A stretch of DNA of 64,000 nt from Pseudodesulfovibrio cashew. Its GTDB lineage: Bacteria > Desulfobacterota > Desulfovibrionia > Desulfovibrionales > Desulfovibrionaceae. Positions 45,804-54,998 of the stretch are shown here, piece by piece. How positions within the stretch are numbered: position 1 is the first letter of the stretch; every line of letters starts with the position of its first letter. The position numbers were made by a program, and so were the translations under genes. The stretch lies in contig NZ_CP046400.1 of assembly GCF_009762795.1 (NCBI RefSeq), forward strand, positions 2,457,501 through 2,521,500, read 5' to 3'. The notes beneath the pieces were generated by a model. It saw nothing but the letters and a program-made list of their open reading frames with translations, searched no databases and had not been told where the DNA came from.

Positions 45804-47246
45804 GTGGCTCAAATACTGGTCATAGACGACGATTTTGAAGTTTGCGAAACAATGGAAAGCCTGATCTCCAGGCTGACCCATCAGAGCGACTCGGCTCATA
45901 CTCTGGAGGAGGGCCTCCGGCTGGCGCGCGCCAAGGATTACGACGTGATATTCCTTGATGTCAGGCTGCCCGACGGCAACTCCCTGGACATCCTGCCGGA
46001 GATTATGGCCCTGCCGCAGCCGCCAGAGGTGATCATTCTCACGGGCAAGGGCGATCCGGACGGCGCAGAGGTGGCCATCGAGGGCGGTGCGTGGGACTAC
46101 CTGCTCAAACCCTCCAGCGTTCGCGAGATTTCCCTGACGCTGGGGCGCGCCTTGAAATACCATGAGGAAAAGGTCGGCAAGATCAAGGGCAACGGCCTGG
46201 ATCGAAGCAACGTGGTGGGCTCGAGTCCGTCCATCAAGGCGAGCCTGGAACTCATGTCACAGGCCGCCCGGTCCGATTCCAACGTGCTGATCACCGGCCA
46301 GACCGGGACCGGCAAGGAGTTGTTCGCCTCAACCATCCACGCCAATTCCAAGCGCAAGTCCGGCCAGTTCGTGGTGGTGGATTGCGCCGGATTGACGGAA
46401 TCCCTTGTGGAATCGACGCTTTTCGGCCACCGCAAAGGGGCTTTCACCGGAGCCCAGACCGACCGCACCGGGCTGGTCAAGGTGGCTGACGGCGGCACGC
46501 TCTTTCTGGACGAGGTCGGCGAGATGCCGCTTTCCCTGCAGAAGTCCTTTTTACGGGTGCTTCAGGAGCATACCTTCCGGCCCGTGGGCGACACCCGAGA
46601 GCAGACCAGCGATTTCAGGCTCATAGCGGCTACCAACAGAGACCTGGACGAGATGGTGGAGCAGGGCACCTTCCGTTCCGATCTGCTTTTCCGGATCAAG
46701 ACGATGCGCATTCACCTGGCCCCGCTCAGTCAGCGCAGTGAGGACATTCGCGACCTGGCCCGTTTCAAGGTGGCCCGGCTCTGCGAGCAGTACGGCATGG
46801 GCGGCAAAGCCTTTGGGTCGGATTTCTTCACGACTCTGGAGAGCCATTCTTGGCCTGGCAATGTTCGGGAATTATTCAATATTCTCGAGAGAGCCGTGGT
46901 CGCCTCCGGTGACGAGAAGACGCTCTACGCCATGCATTTGCCGCGTACCCTGCGTATCCAGGTGGCCAAGTCCCAGATCAAGCGCATGACCGGAACCGAG
47001 GTCCTGGAGGAGGGCGACTGCCCGGCGGAGTCCGTGGGTGTCCGAAAAATCGGACAGGAGATTTTCGAAGATATCTTTGATGAGGAGCTGCCCTCACTGC
47101 GCGAGTTCAAGGGCGTTGCGGAAAAGGTCTATCTGGGGGAGTTGATTCGCCAATGTGAAGGCGATCTGCCTAGAATTCTCAAGGCCTCCAAGCTTTCCCG
47201 GTCCCATTTTTACTCGTTGCTCAAGAAATACGGCTTGTCATTGTAA
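45804..47246 (+). CDS. Sigma-54-dependent NtrC-family response regulator, GTG start
   Basis: 480 residues in three parts: receiver (about 1-120, VIDDDF, IFLDVRLPDGN), AAA+ domain (about 140-365, Walker A GQTGTGKE, GAFTGAQ for sigma-54 contact, Walker B GGTLFLDE, arginine finger area FRSDLLFRI), and a C-terminal helix-turn-helix (DLPRILKASKLSRSHFYSLL). It activates RNA polymerase holding sigma-54. The GTG at 45804 has AGGGGGG upstream. It forms a two-component pair with the membrane hybrid kinase just before it. Target promoters are not identifiable here. Confidence 0.95.
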   Translation: MAQILVIDDDFEVCETMESLISRLTHQSDSAHTLEEGLRLARAKDYDVIFLDVRLPDGNSLDILPEIMALPQPPEVIILTGKGDPDGAEVAIEGGAWDYLLKPSSVREISLTLGRALKYHEEKVGKIKGNGLDRSNVVGSSPSIKASLELMSQAARSDSNVLITGQTGTGKELFASTIHANSKRKSGQFVVVDCAGLTESLVESTLFGHRKGAFTGAQTDRTGLVKVADGGTLFLDEVGEMPLSLQKSFLRVLQEHTFRPVGDTREQTSDFRLIAATNRDLDEMVEQGTFRSDLLFRIKTMRIHLAPLSQRSEDIRDLARFKVARLCEQYGMGGKAFGSDFFTTLESHSWPGNVRELFNILERAVVASGDEKTLYAMHLPRTLRIQVAKSQIKRMTGTEVLEEGDCPAESVGVRKIGQEIFEDIFDEELPSLREFKGVAEKVYLGELIRQCEGDLPRILKASKLSRSHFYSLLKKYGLSL

Positions 47247-47429
47247 GGGGGCATTGGGAGAGTGGGCGAAAAAGTCGTCCTACCGGCCGGGAGCGGGCAG
47301 AAAATTGAGGATTTTTGTTGCAGACGCTATTTTTTGACTTCCCCTCATTTGCGCTAGCGTGTAAAGGGAGGAAATACTTTCGCGTTCAATTGTTGATAAA
47401 CCCATCTGATAAAACGTAGGAGAGACAGA

Positions 47430-47702
47430 ATGACCAAAGCAGAACTCGTTGCCAAAATTGCCGAGAAAAACGGCACTTCCAAAGCCCAGGCCGAAGCTTC
47501 CATGAATGCCATTCTCGATATCATCACGGATGAGCTGGCCGCTGGCAACAAGCTGACCCTTACCGGCTTCGGCACCTTCAGCGTGTCCGAGCGCAAGGCT
47601 CGCACCGGCCGCAACCCCCGCACTGGCGCCGAGATCAAGATCCCGGCCACCAAGGTTGCCCAGTTCAAGCCCGGCAAGGTTCTGAAAGAAGCTGTCAAAT
47701 AG
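47430..47702 (+). CDS. HU-family nucleoid DNA-binding protein
   Basis: 90 residues, the exact HU length. It has MTKAELVAKIAEKNG at the start, ITDELAAGNKLTLTGFGTFSV in the core, and the DNA-arm signature RKARTGRNPRTGAEIKIPA. HU homodimers bend and compact DNA. It is a monocistronic gene: AGGAGAG lies before the ATG and a strong terminator follows. A TTGACT at 47334-47339 upstream could be a -35 box, but I see no matching -10 at good spacing. Confidence 0.96.
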   Translation: MTKAELVAKIAEKNGTSKAQAEASMNAILDIITDELAAGNKLTLTGFGTFSVSERKARTGRNPRTGAEIKIPATKVAQFKPGKVLKEAVK

Positions 47703-47724
47703 TTTCCGTCCGCATGGACATAGA

Positions 47725-47758
47725 AAAGACCCCGCCTCATTTCGGCGGGGTCTTTTTT
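47725..47758 (+). terminator. Rho-independent terminator of the HU gene
   Basis: AAAGACCCCGCC (47725-47736) pairs with GGCGGGGTCTTT (47744-47755), loop TCATTTC, then a T-tract. Confidence 0.92.
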
Positions 47759-47831
47759 TATTCGTCTGTTGTGAGGACCTGCAACACCGTGCTATTCTTG
47801 CATCAAATCTGGAAACAAGCGCCGGGGAGGC

Positions 47832-48419
47832 ATGATGAGTCAGTTGACGCTGCTGTTGGAGAAGATGGGGGAGCTGGAAGAGGAGTTGACACGGGAGTTG
47901 GCCCGAAAGCAGGAAAAGTGGCGTTTCACCATCGAGCGCAAGAAGGTCCGTTTCAGCGAAGAGGTCAGGGCGCGGCACCGCGAACTGTTGTCCAAATTTT
48001 CGGACTATGTCTATGATTCCGGATTCTTCATTGTCCTTACCGTGCCCGTTATCTGGGCGGCGCTGGTCCCCGTTCTGTTTCTCGACGCGGTTGTCTGCGT
48101 CTACCAGCTTGTCTGTTTTCCGGTATACGGCATCCCGCGCGTCAAACGGAGCGACTACGTGGTCATGGATCGCCACTCGCTTCAGTACCTCAACTGGCTG
48201 GAGAAGCTTAATTGTGCTTATTGCGGCTATTTCAACGGGCTCATGAGCTTTGTCCGTGAGGTAGCGGCCCGCACCGAGCAGTATTGGTGTCCGGTCCGGC
48301 ACGCCCGTCCGGTGAAGTCGGTCCACAGTCGCTACAAGACCTTTTTCGACTACGGCGACGCCCAGGGCTACCGCGATGGATTGGCCCGCGTCAGGCGTGA
48401 ATATGACGACGTGCGCTAG
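47832..48419 (+). CDS. Conserved membrane protein of unknown function with two Cys motifs
   Basis: 195 residues. The N-terminal 50 residues are a charged helix (LLLEKMGELEEELTRELARK); two hydrophobic segments follow near residues 65-90 (FFIVLTVPVIWAALVPVLFL and VCVYQLVCFPVYG). The soluble part holds LNCAYCGYFNG near residue 126 and EQYWCPVRHA near residue 150, three cysteines that could bind metal. I recognise the pattern as a conserved protein family without an assigned name or function. It is 11 nt upstream of tag and probably co-transcribed. Confidence 0.78.
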   Translation: MMSQLTLLLEKMGELEEELTRELARKQEKWRFTIERKKVRFSEEVRARHRELLSKFSDYVYDSGFFIVLTVPVIWAALVPVLFLDAVVCVYQLVCFPVYGIPRVKRSDYVVMDRHSLQYLNWLEKLNCAYCGYFNGLMSFVREVAARTEQYWCPVRHARPVKSVHSRYKTFFDYGDAQGYRDGLARVRREYDDVR

Positions 48420-48430
48420 GGGGTGAACTC

Positions 48431-48988
48431 ATGGCTGACGCACCAAGATCCTATTGTGAGTATGTCGCGGGTCTCGAAAGGGACAACCTGCACCGCATCT
48501 ATCACGACACGGCCTACGGCTTTCCGCTGGACGATGACAACGCCCTGTTTGAGCGGCTCATCCTGGAGATAAACCAGGCCGGGCTGAGTTGGGACCTCAT
48601 GCTCAGGAAGCAGGAGAATTTTCGTGCGGCGTATGACGGTTTCGACATTGCCGCCGTGGCCGCTTACGGCGAGGCGGAGCGGGAGCGACTTCTGAATGAC
48701 GCAGGAATCGTCCGCAACCGGCTCAAGGTCGGCGCGGCTATCCACAACGCAAACGTCATCCTGGGACTGCAACGGGAGCACTGCTCCTTCAAGGCCTGGC
48801 TGGATCAATGCCATCCGCTGTCCAAGGCGGACTGGACCAAGTTGTTCAAGAAGACCTTCAAGTTTACCGGTGGCGAGATCGTGGGCGAGTTCCTGATGAG
48901 CTGTGGCTACCTGCCTGGTGCGCACGTCGAGGACTGTCCTGTGCATGCGGAGATTTTAGAACTGGAGCCGCCGTGGACGCGCAAATAG
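48431..48988 (+). CDS. tag: DNA-3-methyladenine glycosylase I
   Basis: 185 residues matching Tag: YHDTAYGFPLDDDNALFERL near residue 24, LEINQAGLSWDLMLRKQENF near residue 44 with the conserved Glu, FDIAAVA, then GIVRNRLKV near residue 95. It excises 3-methyladenine from alkylated DNA. The zinc-binding His/Cys residues at the C-terminus of Tag are represented by C-H-x...C (HVEDCPVHAE). The first position of the family's usual W is replaced by Tyr (TAYG instead of EWG). It starts 11 nt after the preceding gene. Confidence 0.9.
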   Translation: MADAPRSYCEYVAGLERDNLHRIYHDTAYGFPLDDDNALFERLILEINQAGLSWDLMLRKQENFRAAYDGFDIAAVAAYGEAERERLLNDAGIVRNRLKVGAAIHNANVILGLQREHCSFKAWLDQCHPLSKADWTKLFKKTFKFTGGEIVGEFLMSCGYLPGAHVEDCPVHAEILELEPPWTRK

Positions 48989-49069
48989 GCGCAAGCGGAA
49001 GGAATTCGCTCTTTCGTTGTCTCCAGCCGAAAAATACGCTACTCCTCGCCGACAAATGGAGAAAACAGT

Positions 49070-49579
49070 ATGGATGAAAATGTCATAGCCGATCTGAAGC
49101 TCGCTTTTGCCTGCGACCTCTACGAAACCGTCAAGGCCGCCCGGAAGAACCGGGACGAGAGTGTATTCCGTCACACCATGGCCGACGAAGACGGACAGAT
49201 GGTCTTTGCCTCGGTTTTTCCCAAGAAGGACGTTCTGGAGATCCCCGACCTGACCGGGGAGTTCGCTTCCAGGCTCAAGACGTTCAACCTCCTGGGCGTG
49301 ATCACGGACGGCAAGAGCGGTCTGGATGTGTTCTACCTGGGCGGCCTGAACAAGCCGTTCACTTCGCTCACCGATGCCAGAGACATCGACGGCATATTGG
49401 AGGAGGAGGCCCTGGCCGCCTTCCTGCAACTCTATTTCAAGGTCAAGGGTGTCATGATCGACATCTCCCGAATGAACCATGAGGAGTTTCTCCAGGCCGT
49501 GGAGAGCGAGGTCTTCAAAAACACTTCGTTCGCCGAGATGCAGGAGATAGGCGCGCTGCTCGACGAGTTTGAGCAGTAG
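49070..49579 (+). CDS. Protein of unknown function
   Basis: 169 residues, acidic, no signal peptide or membrane segment. Recognisable features are an all-alpha/beta mix: a helix (VIADLKLAFACDLYETVKAA), a strand pair (GQMVFASVFPKKDVLEIPDL), LLGVITDGKSGLDVFYLGGL and a C-terminal acidic helix (SFAEMQEIGALLDEFEQ). I do not recognise a domain. The ATG follows GGAG; a strong terminator follows the stop. It stands alone after tag. Confidence 0.75.
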   Translation: MDENVIADLKLAFACDLYETVKAARKNRDESVFRHTMADEDGQMVFASVFPKKDVLEIPDLTGEFASRLKTFNLLGVITDGKSGLDVFYLGGLNKPFTSLTDARDIDGILEEEALAAFLQLYFKVKGVMIDISRMNHEEFLQAVESEVFKNTSFAEMQEIGALLDEFEQ

Positions 49580-49598
49580 GTCGGAAAATGAAACGATT

Positions 49599-49632
49599 AA
49601 AGGGGACGTCCTGGCGGGCGTCCCCTTTTTTT
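49599..49632 (+). terminator. Rho-independent terminator
   Basis: AAAGGGGACG (49599-49608) pairs with CGTCCCCTTT (49619-49628), loop about 10 nt, T-run to 49632. It ends the gene at 49070-49579; the reverse strand A-run means it may also serve the Hpt gene. Confidence 0.88.
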
Positions 49633-49653
49633 GCGGTAAAATCGGGTCGGGCG

Positions 49654-50055
49654 TCAGCCCCCGGCTTCTTCCAGGGTCCGTTTCACGGCCATGTCCAGCA
49701 TGGCCGTGTGCAGGCGGATGGAGATGGATTCGCTCTGTTCCACGTTTTCCACCAGTTCGCGTAGCTTGTCCACGGCCTCCAGACTGGCTGTGACCACCAT
49801 CTCGCTTGGCTCCAACGTGCATTGGCGAATGCGCTCAAGCACATTCTCCAGATCATGGGAAAGCTTCTCTATGGTGAAGAGCTCGAGCAGGTTGGCCCCG
49901 GCTTTGACCGAGTGGGCGTCGCGAAAGATGGAATTGACCAGTCGAGTGTCGCACTCCCGACGTTGTTCCAGCGTCAGGAGGCCTGATTCGATGGAGTCCA
50001 GTCTTTCCAAGGTTTCCTCGAGGTAGATCTCGAGGACGTCGTCACGTTGAGTCAA
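49654..50055 (-). CDS. Histidine phosphotransfer (Hpt) domain protein
   Basis: 133 residues forming a four-helix bundle Hpt domain: phospho-His in FRDAHSVKAGANLLEL near residue 47, followed by EKLSHDLENVLERIRQ. The motif resembles the P1 domain of CheA. No kinase domain is present, so it must be phosphorylated by another protein. It lies 11 nt downstream of the cheV-like gene, likely in one operon, which points to a chemotaxis or phosphorelay role. Confidence 0.88.
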   Translation of the reverse strand: MTQRDDVLEIYLEETLERLDSIESGLLTLEQRRECDTRLVNSIFRDAHSVKAGANLLELFTIEKLSHDLENVLERIRQCTLEPSEMVVTASLEAVDKLRELVENVEQSESISIRLHTAMLDMAVKRTLEEAGG

Positions 50056-50066
50056 ACGAAATATCC

Positions 50067-51008
50067 TTATATTCGACCATGAATCAGCTTCATGGCTTCC
50101 TCCGGAATGGTGTGCAGGTCGGGCTTGGTTATCTGCAGGTCTGCACCCACGGAGTCACCCTTGTGCTTGAGTTCCTTGGTGATGATGGAAGAGTACAGGA
50201 TGACCGGGAGCTTTTGCAAGACCGGATCTTCCTTGATGTTCTTGGTAAGGCTGAAGCCATCCATGAGCGGCATCTCAATGTCGGAGACCACGAGGTCGAC
50301 GTATTCGGTGATGTCCTTGCCCTCCGCTTCGGCCTGTGCCTTCAGGGCGAAGATCTTCTGGTAGGCTTCGTTGCCGTTGTTGGTGATTATGGGCTTGAAT
50401 CCTGCATCGGCCAAGCTCTTTTCCACCATCATGCGGATTGTGGCGGAGTCGTCGGCCACCAGAATTTTGTATTCCCTGTCCGTCATGGGCACGTCGTTGC
50501 TTTCGGGCTGGGGGTCAATCTGCGTCAGGATGGTTTCCAGGTCGAGAAGCTGGATGAACCGCTCGCCCTTGTCGACCAGGCCGACGATGGCGTCCGTGGA
50601 TTGGGAGATGACGCTGGTGGGCGGGATCACCTCGCCCCATCCCACGCGGTGAATTTCGGTGACGCCGGAGACCAGGAACCCGGTCACCGTCTTGGAGAAT
50701 TCCGTAACAATGACGATGTCGCGCTCGGTCTTGGGCATGTTCAGTTCAAGCCAGACCGACAGGTCCAGCACGGGCAGGATCAGGTCGCGCAGGGGGATGG
50801 TTCCCATGAACGAGGGATGGGGGGCTGATTCCGGCGGTTCGAGGTTGGGCGTTTCGATGACCTGCATGACCTTGGCCACGTTGATGCCGAAATAGTTCTT
50901 GACCTCCTCGCCGTTGTCCAAGACCTCGACGATATAAAATTCAAGAATTTCAAGCTCGTTTGTGCCTGTTTCCAGCAGTATGCCGGTGTCGATTGCGCTC
51001 TTGCTCAC
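50067..51008 (-). CDS. cheV: CheV-type chemotaxis protein (CheW-REC), GTG start
   Basis: 313 residues: an N-terminal CheW-like domain (about 25-175, FYIVEVLDNGEEVKNYFGIN, MGTIPLRDLILPVLDLSVWL) and a C-terminal receiver (about 185-313, ILVADDSATIRMM, VVSDIEMPLMDGF, KP in ITKPD). CheV couples chemoreceptors to CheA and is adjusted by phosphorylation. A GTG at 51008 fits with GGGGG about 7 nt upstream; an in-frame ATG at 51092 would add residues with no support. The next gene downstream is an Hpt protein, so the pair may form a small adaptation module. Confidence 0.92.
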   Translation of the reverse strand: MSKSAIDTGILLETGTNELEILEFYIVEVLDNGEEVKNYFGINVAKVMQVIETPNLEPPESAPHPSFMGTIPLRDLILPVLDLSVWLELNMPKTERDIVIVTEFSKTVTGFLVSGVTEIHRVGWGEVIPPTSVISQSTDAIVGLVDKGERFIQLLDLETILTQIDPQPESNDVPMTDREYKILVADDSATIRMMVEKSLADAGFKPIITNNGNEAYQKIFALKAQAEAEGKDITEYVDLVVSDIEMPLMDGFSLTKNIKEDPVLQKLPVILYSSIITKELKHKGDSVGADLQITKPDLHTIPEEAMKLIHGRI

Positions 51009-51117
51009 GATGTTTCCCCCGTTGCTCGTTTCCCGTTGGTATAAAGGATGTTTCTTGAAGTATCTATATCCCGCCCCCCTCTTTGTGTCCACGATATTGG
51101 GTTGTATGCCGTAAATT

Positions 51118-51123
51118 TATAAT
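51118..51123 (+). promoter_or_regulatory. Possible -10 box for the NAD-GDH gene
   Basis: A perfect TATAAT at 51118-51123 lies about 108 nt before the ATG, but the matching -35 region (TATTGG or TTGGGT at 15-17 nt) is weak. The rest of the 51009-51230 gap shows no other clear signal. Confidence 0.35.
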
Positions 51124-51230
51124 GCCTCCGATGTGTTCCGCAACTTCGGGACGCGGTCCTTGACTCTCCCGGCAAGGCCATGCACAAGGAAATCATGGGA
51201 ACTGCCGCAATGATCTAACCGGAGAACGCG

Positions 51231-54185
51231 ATGCACGAAACGGATATGCCCAACCCATCGGAAATTCAAAAGAAAGTTGCAAACAGGCTAGAAAAGTCCG
51301 CCGAAGAACTCATTCCGTGGTTCTTGAGCGAGATGCCGGAATACTATTTCCGGACTCACGGGGAGGAGGAACAGGTCCAGCACATCATGGCTCTGGTCTC
51401 CGGCATGGTCCGCACCGAGAAACAGTCCATGGTGCTCCATTCGCCCTGCGGCACCATGGTTACCCACATTACGCCAGGCGGCGATATGCGGGCCCTGGCG
51501 GGCGTTCTTGCCAAGTACCGGGACAAGGACATTCAGATAGCCCGCATCTACTCCAGCAGGGATGACTCCATCAGGCTGGACACGCTTATTTTCGGCCCCA
51601 AGGCCAGGTGCTCCGCCGGGGCGGACCTTGATCGGGCTCTGGCCATGGCCCGCGGTGGAGCCGTTGAGGTCGGGGCGAGCGAGGTCGAGGCGTTCGAGCG
51701 ATTCCTGTCGCAGGCAACCGAGGATTACATAGAGAAATTCGACCCCGACAGGGCGGTACGCCATTTTCGCGCATGCAATTGCGTGGAGCATCGCGAGCGT
51801 GTGTTCGTCGAACTGGAAAAGGACGTTCATCCCGGTTTTGATCGCGTCTCCGTGGCCATGTCCAATCCTCCGCGCAAAGGGCTGCTCCTTCGCGTGGTCA
51901 ACGTCTTCGCCCGTGAGGACATTCCTGTTGACCGCGCCTATTCCGACGAGTTCGAACCGGACGGAAAGCCGTCTATGGTTGTCATGAGCTTCTATCTGGA
52001 TCGCTCCCGCATTGATCTTGAAGCCGATTCGGAGCAGTGGCGCCGCCTGGAGCGGCAACTGCGGCTGACCAAGTGGTTCGCCTTCCACGGTCTGGAGGCT
52101 CTGGCCGAGGAAGAAGGATGGGAACTGGGCCAGGTCATGCTCATGCAGGCGGCGGGCGAGTTCGCCCATCAGTTCCTCATTCGTGAGAATATGCACGCCT
52201 ACACCTCCAGCCGGATCACCTACGCCCTGCTCAAGCACCGGGACATCGCCGAATTGCTCATGAAGTACTTCAACGCCCGGCTCAACCCGGATTTCCGGGG
52301 CGACAGGGAGCGCGCGCGGGTGGAGGCCCGTCGGGCCGTTCGGGAGGCCCTGCGCCAGGTGGACAGCGCGGTCAATCGGCGCATCCTCACCTACATTTAC
52401 CGATTCATCCGTTTCACCCTTCGGACAAACTACTATCTCCCGGACAAGCTTGGCCTGAGTTTCCGGCTCGACCCGCTCATTCTCGCACCCATGCCCAGGA
52501 GCCAGCGGCCCTTCGGCATCTACTGCTTTCACGGCCCGTATTCCTTCGCCTTCCAGGTCCGCTACCGCGACACGGCCAGGGGCGGAGTGCGTGTGGTACG
52601 CACCTGGTCCCAGGATCATTTCGAGGTGGAGTCCAACCGTCTCTTCGACGAGGTGACCAAGCTCGCTTCGGCCCAGCAGTTCAAGAACAAGGATATCCCC
52701 GAGGGCGGCTCCAAGGCCGTCATCCTCCTCGGCCCCGAGGCGGACGTGGACCTGGCGGTCAAGTCCATGATCGACTCCTTCCTCGACCTGCTGGTCGTGC
52801 CCGAGGGAGCGGAGGGATATGTCCAGCCCGGCATCGTGGACTACCTGAACCGCGAGGAGCTGATCTATCTGGGGCCGGACGAGAACATCACCCCGTCCCA
52901 CATCGAATGGATTGCGGAGCGGGCTCTCATGCGGGGCTACAAGCGGCCGAGCGCCTTCATGTCCTCCAAGCCGGGAGCGGGCATTGCCCACAAGGAATAC
53001 GGTGTGACCAGCGAAGGCGTCATAGTCTTTGCCGAGGAGTTGCTCAGGACGCTGGGCATCGACCCCCGCAGCGAGCCGTTTACGGTCAAACTCACGGGCG
53101 GTCCCGCCGGGGATGTGGCCTCCAATGTGATGAAAATTCTCATTCGCGAGTACGGCGACAATGCCCGTATCGTTGCCATGAGCGACGGCCATGGCGCGGT
53201 GCACGATCCAGACGGCATGGATCATGGAGAGCTGCTCCGGCTCATTCGGGGCGGGTTGCGGACTCACAACTTCGACAAGGCCCTGTTGCGGGGAGAGGGG
53301 GCCATCGCCGTGTCCACGGAGGACCCGGACGGCGTCCGCGTCCGCAATGAACTGCACAACACCGTGGTGGCGGACCTGTTCATCCCTTCGGGGGGAAGAC
53401 CCGACACCATCAACATGTCCAACTGGAAGAAGTTCCTGCAGAAGGGCGGCGAACCGTCAGCACGGGGCGTGGTCGAGGGCGCCAATATCTTTATCTCCGC
53501 TGACGCTCGGGCCGAGCTGGAAAAGGCGGGGGTCCTGGTCATCCCCGGTCCTTCGGCCAACAAGACCGGAGTGATTTGCTCGTCCTACGAGATCCTGGCA
53601 GGGCTGATCCTGAGCGAAGCCGAGTTCCTGGAGATCAAGGGAGACTATGTGACCCAGCTTCTGGCCATCCTGCGCAGCCGGGCACGGAGTGAGGCCAAGG
53701 TGCTCATGCACGAGTACAAGTTGGCCGGTGGCATACGCACCATCACCGAGCTCTCCTACGAGTTGTCGGAATCCATCAACGCCCTGGGCGACCGGGTGGC
53801 CGCAGTGCTGGAGGAGAGTGTGGACAAGGTGGAGGATGATCCCAGGCTGTGCGACGTGCTGCTCGCCTATTGCCCGGATGTTCTGGTAGAGAGATATCGT
53901 GAGCGGATCATTGCGGACCTGCCGCGACGTCACCAGCTCGCCCTGATCGCCGCCTCGGTGGCCGCCCGGATGCATTACCACGAAGGGATGGGGTGGGCTA
54001 ATCGGTTGCTGACGATCAGGGATGTCCCGTCCGTCATCTTCAACTACCTTGAAGAGGAAAAGGAGATGGCCGCTATTCTTGCTGAAATACGGGGAAGTGA
54101 ATTGGAGAATAAAGAAAATTTGCTTGAAATACTGTATTTTGCAGGAAGGAAGTATCTCACGCTGCATCGGCTCGGATTGACCTGA
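51231..54185 (+). CDS. gdhB: Large NAD-specific glutamate dehydrogenase
   Basis: 984 residues, close to the 1000-1100-residue GDH_2-type class. The N-terminal half contains probable regulatory ACT-like regions; the catalytic half starts near residue 430 with GGVRVVRTWS, IPEGGSKAVILLG, then KPGAGIAHKEYGVTSEGV near residue 580 and the nucleotide-binding segment GGPAGDVASNVM near residue 625. VVEGANIFISADAR and PGPSANKTG near residue 760 complete the family pattern. It interconverts glutamate and 2-oxoglutarate with NAD, usually in the catabolic direction. AACCGGAGAACGCG precedes the ATG. Exact subunit class would need alignment. Confidence 0.9.
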   Translation: MHETDMPNPSEIQKKVANRLEKSAEELIPWFLSEMPEYYFRTHGEEEQVQHIMALVSGMVRTEKQSMVLHSPCGTMVTHITPGGDMRALAGVLAKYRDKDIQIARIYSSRDDSIRLDTLIFGPKARCSAGADLDRALAMARGGAVEVGASEVEAFERFLSQATEDYIEKFDPDRAVRHFRACNCVEHRERVFVELEKDVHPGFDRVSVAMSNPPRKGLLLRVVNVFAREDIPVDRAYSDEFEPDGKPSMVVMSFYLDRSRIDLEADSEQWRRLERQLRLTKWFAFHGLEALAEEEGWELGQVMLMQAAGEFAHQFLIRENMHAYTSSRITYALLKHRDIAELLMKYFNARLNPDFRGDRERARVEARRAVREALRQVDSAVNRRILTYIYRFIRFTLRTNYYLPDKLGLSFRLDPLILAPMPRSQRPFGIYCFHGPYSFAFQVRYRDTARGGVRVVRTWSQDHFEVESNRLFDEVTKLASAQQFKNKDIPEGGSKAVILLGPEADVDLAVKSMIDSFLDLLVVPEGAEGYVQPGIVDYLNREELIYLGPDENITPSHIEWIAERALMRGYKRPSAFMSSKPGAGIAHKEYGVTSEGVIVFAEELLRTLGIDPRSEPFTVKLTGGPAGDVASNVMKILIREYGDNARIVAMSDGHGAVHDPDGMDHGELLRLIRGGLRTHNFDKALLRGEGAIAVSTEDPDGVRVRNELHNTVVADLFIPSGGRPDTINMSNWKKFLQKGGEPSARGVVEGANIFISADARAELEKAGVLVIPGPSANKTGVICSSYEILAGLILSEAEFLEIKGDYVTQLLAILRSRARSEAKVLMHEYKLAGGIRTITELSYELSESINALGDRVAAVLEESVDKVEDDPRLCDVLLAYCPDVLVERYRERIIADLPRRHQLALIAASVAARMHYHEGMGWANRLLTIRDVPSVIFNYLEEEKEMAAILAEIRGSELENKENLLEILYFAGRKYLTLHRLGLT

Positions 54186-54288
54186 TCATGGGCGTGTTTT
54201 TGTTTTGGAAAAAAGTGATTGAAAAAGATTCTCAAATTAACTAGGATTCATTCCTGATAAGAAGCCAACCCATTAAGGAGTAATAGAC

Positions 54289-54804
54289 ATGACTGAACGC
54301 ACCGGAGCCGCTACTTTTCAAGGCAATCCCCTGACCCTGGTCGGTCCTGAAATCAAAGTGGGCGATGCCGCCCCTGACTTTGCCCTGGCCGCCAATGACC
54401 TTTCTCCCGCCACCCTTGCCGACTATGCCGGAAAAGTCCTGGTTATCGCCGCTGTCCCTTCCCTGGACACCCCGGTCTGCGACATGGAAACCCGCCGGTT
54501 CAACACCGAGGCCGCAGCCCTTGGCAACGCGGTCAAGATTCTGACCGTGTCCATGGACCTGCCTTTCGCCCAGGCCCGCTGGTGCGGGGCCGCCGGAGTA
54601 GAGGCGGTCCAAACTCTGTCCGATCACAAGGACGCTTCCTTCGGCGAAGGGTGGGGCACCCTGATCAAGGAGCTTCGCCTGCTCACCCGCGCCGTGTTCG
54701 TCGTGGGCAAGGACGGCAAGGTAGCCTATGTGCAGTACCTTTCCGAGATTACGGAAGAACCCGATTATGACGCCGCACTTGAAGCCGTCCGCAGTCTGAT
54801 CTAG
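54289..54804 (+). CDS. tpx: Thiol peroxidase Tpx
   Basis: 171 residues. The peroxidatic motif PSLDTPVCDMETRRFN has Cys near residue 64; the resolving Cys is in ARWCGAAG near residue 99. GPEIKVGDAAPDFAL near the start is typical. Atypical two-Cys peroxiredoxin that reduces organic peroxides and H2O2 with thioredoxin. AGGAG lies upstream of the ATG. A hairpin terminator follows at 54824. Confidence 0.96.
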   Translation: MTERTGAATFQGNPLTLVGPEIKVGDAAPDFALAANDLSPATLADYAGKVLVIAAVPSLDTPVCDMETRRFNTEAAALGNAVKILTVSMDLPFAQARWCGAAGVEAVQTLSDHKDASFGEGWGTLIKELRLLTRAVFVVGKDGKVAYVQYLSEITEEPDYDAALEAVRSLI

Positions 54805-54823
54805 CGGGCGTAAACGACGTTTC

Positions 54824-54852
54824 AGGCCGTCCCGTATGAACGGGGCGGCCTT
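54824..54852 (+). terminator. Terminator of tpx
   Basis: AGGCCGTCCCGT (54824-54835) pairs with ACGGGGCGGCCT (54840-54851), loop ATGA; only a short T pair follows, so it is weak in that respect. Confidence 0.7.
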
Positions 54853-54998
54853 ATGACAGCCGGGAGATCCCGGTTGCTCCTATGCCGCTAAGGTTGATGT
54901 TGCGGATAGGGAGTACGCTCCGGACTTGTCCTTTTGCGCTTTGCATTTGAACTTCTTCCGGCAGCTGACTGGAATGGTTCGGCCTGCATTCGGAGCTT

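Noticed and set aside
47334-47364. Sigma-70 promoter for the HU gene (TTGACT)
   Set aside because: No -10 hexamer at 16-18 nt spacing; mentioned only within the HU entry.
51288-53357. Minus-strand open frame of about 690 codons antisense to NAD-GDH
   Set aside because: It is opposite a conserved gene and encodes no recognisable protein.
54884-54952. A 22-codon ORF between the two terminators
   Set aside because: It has no ribosome binding site and no similarity that I recognise.
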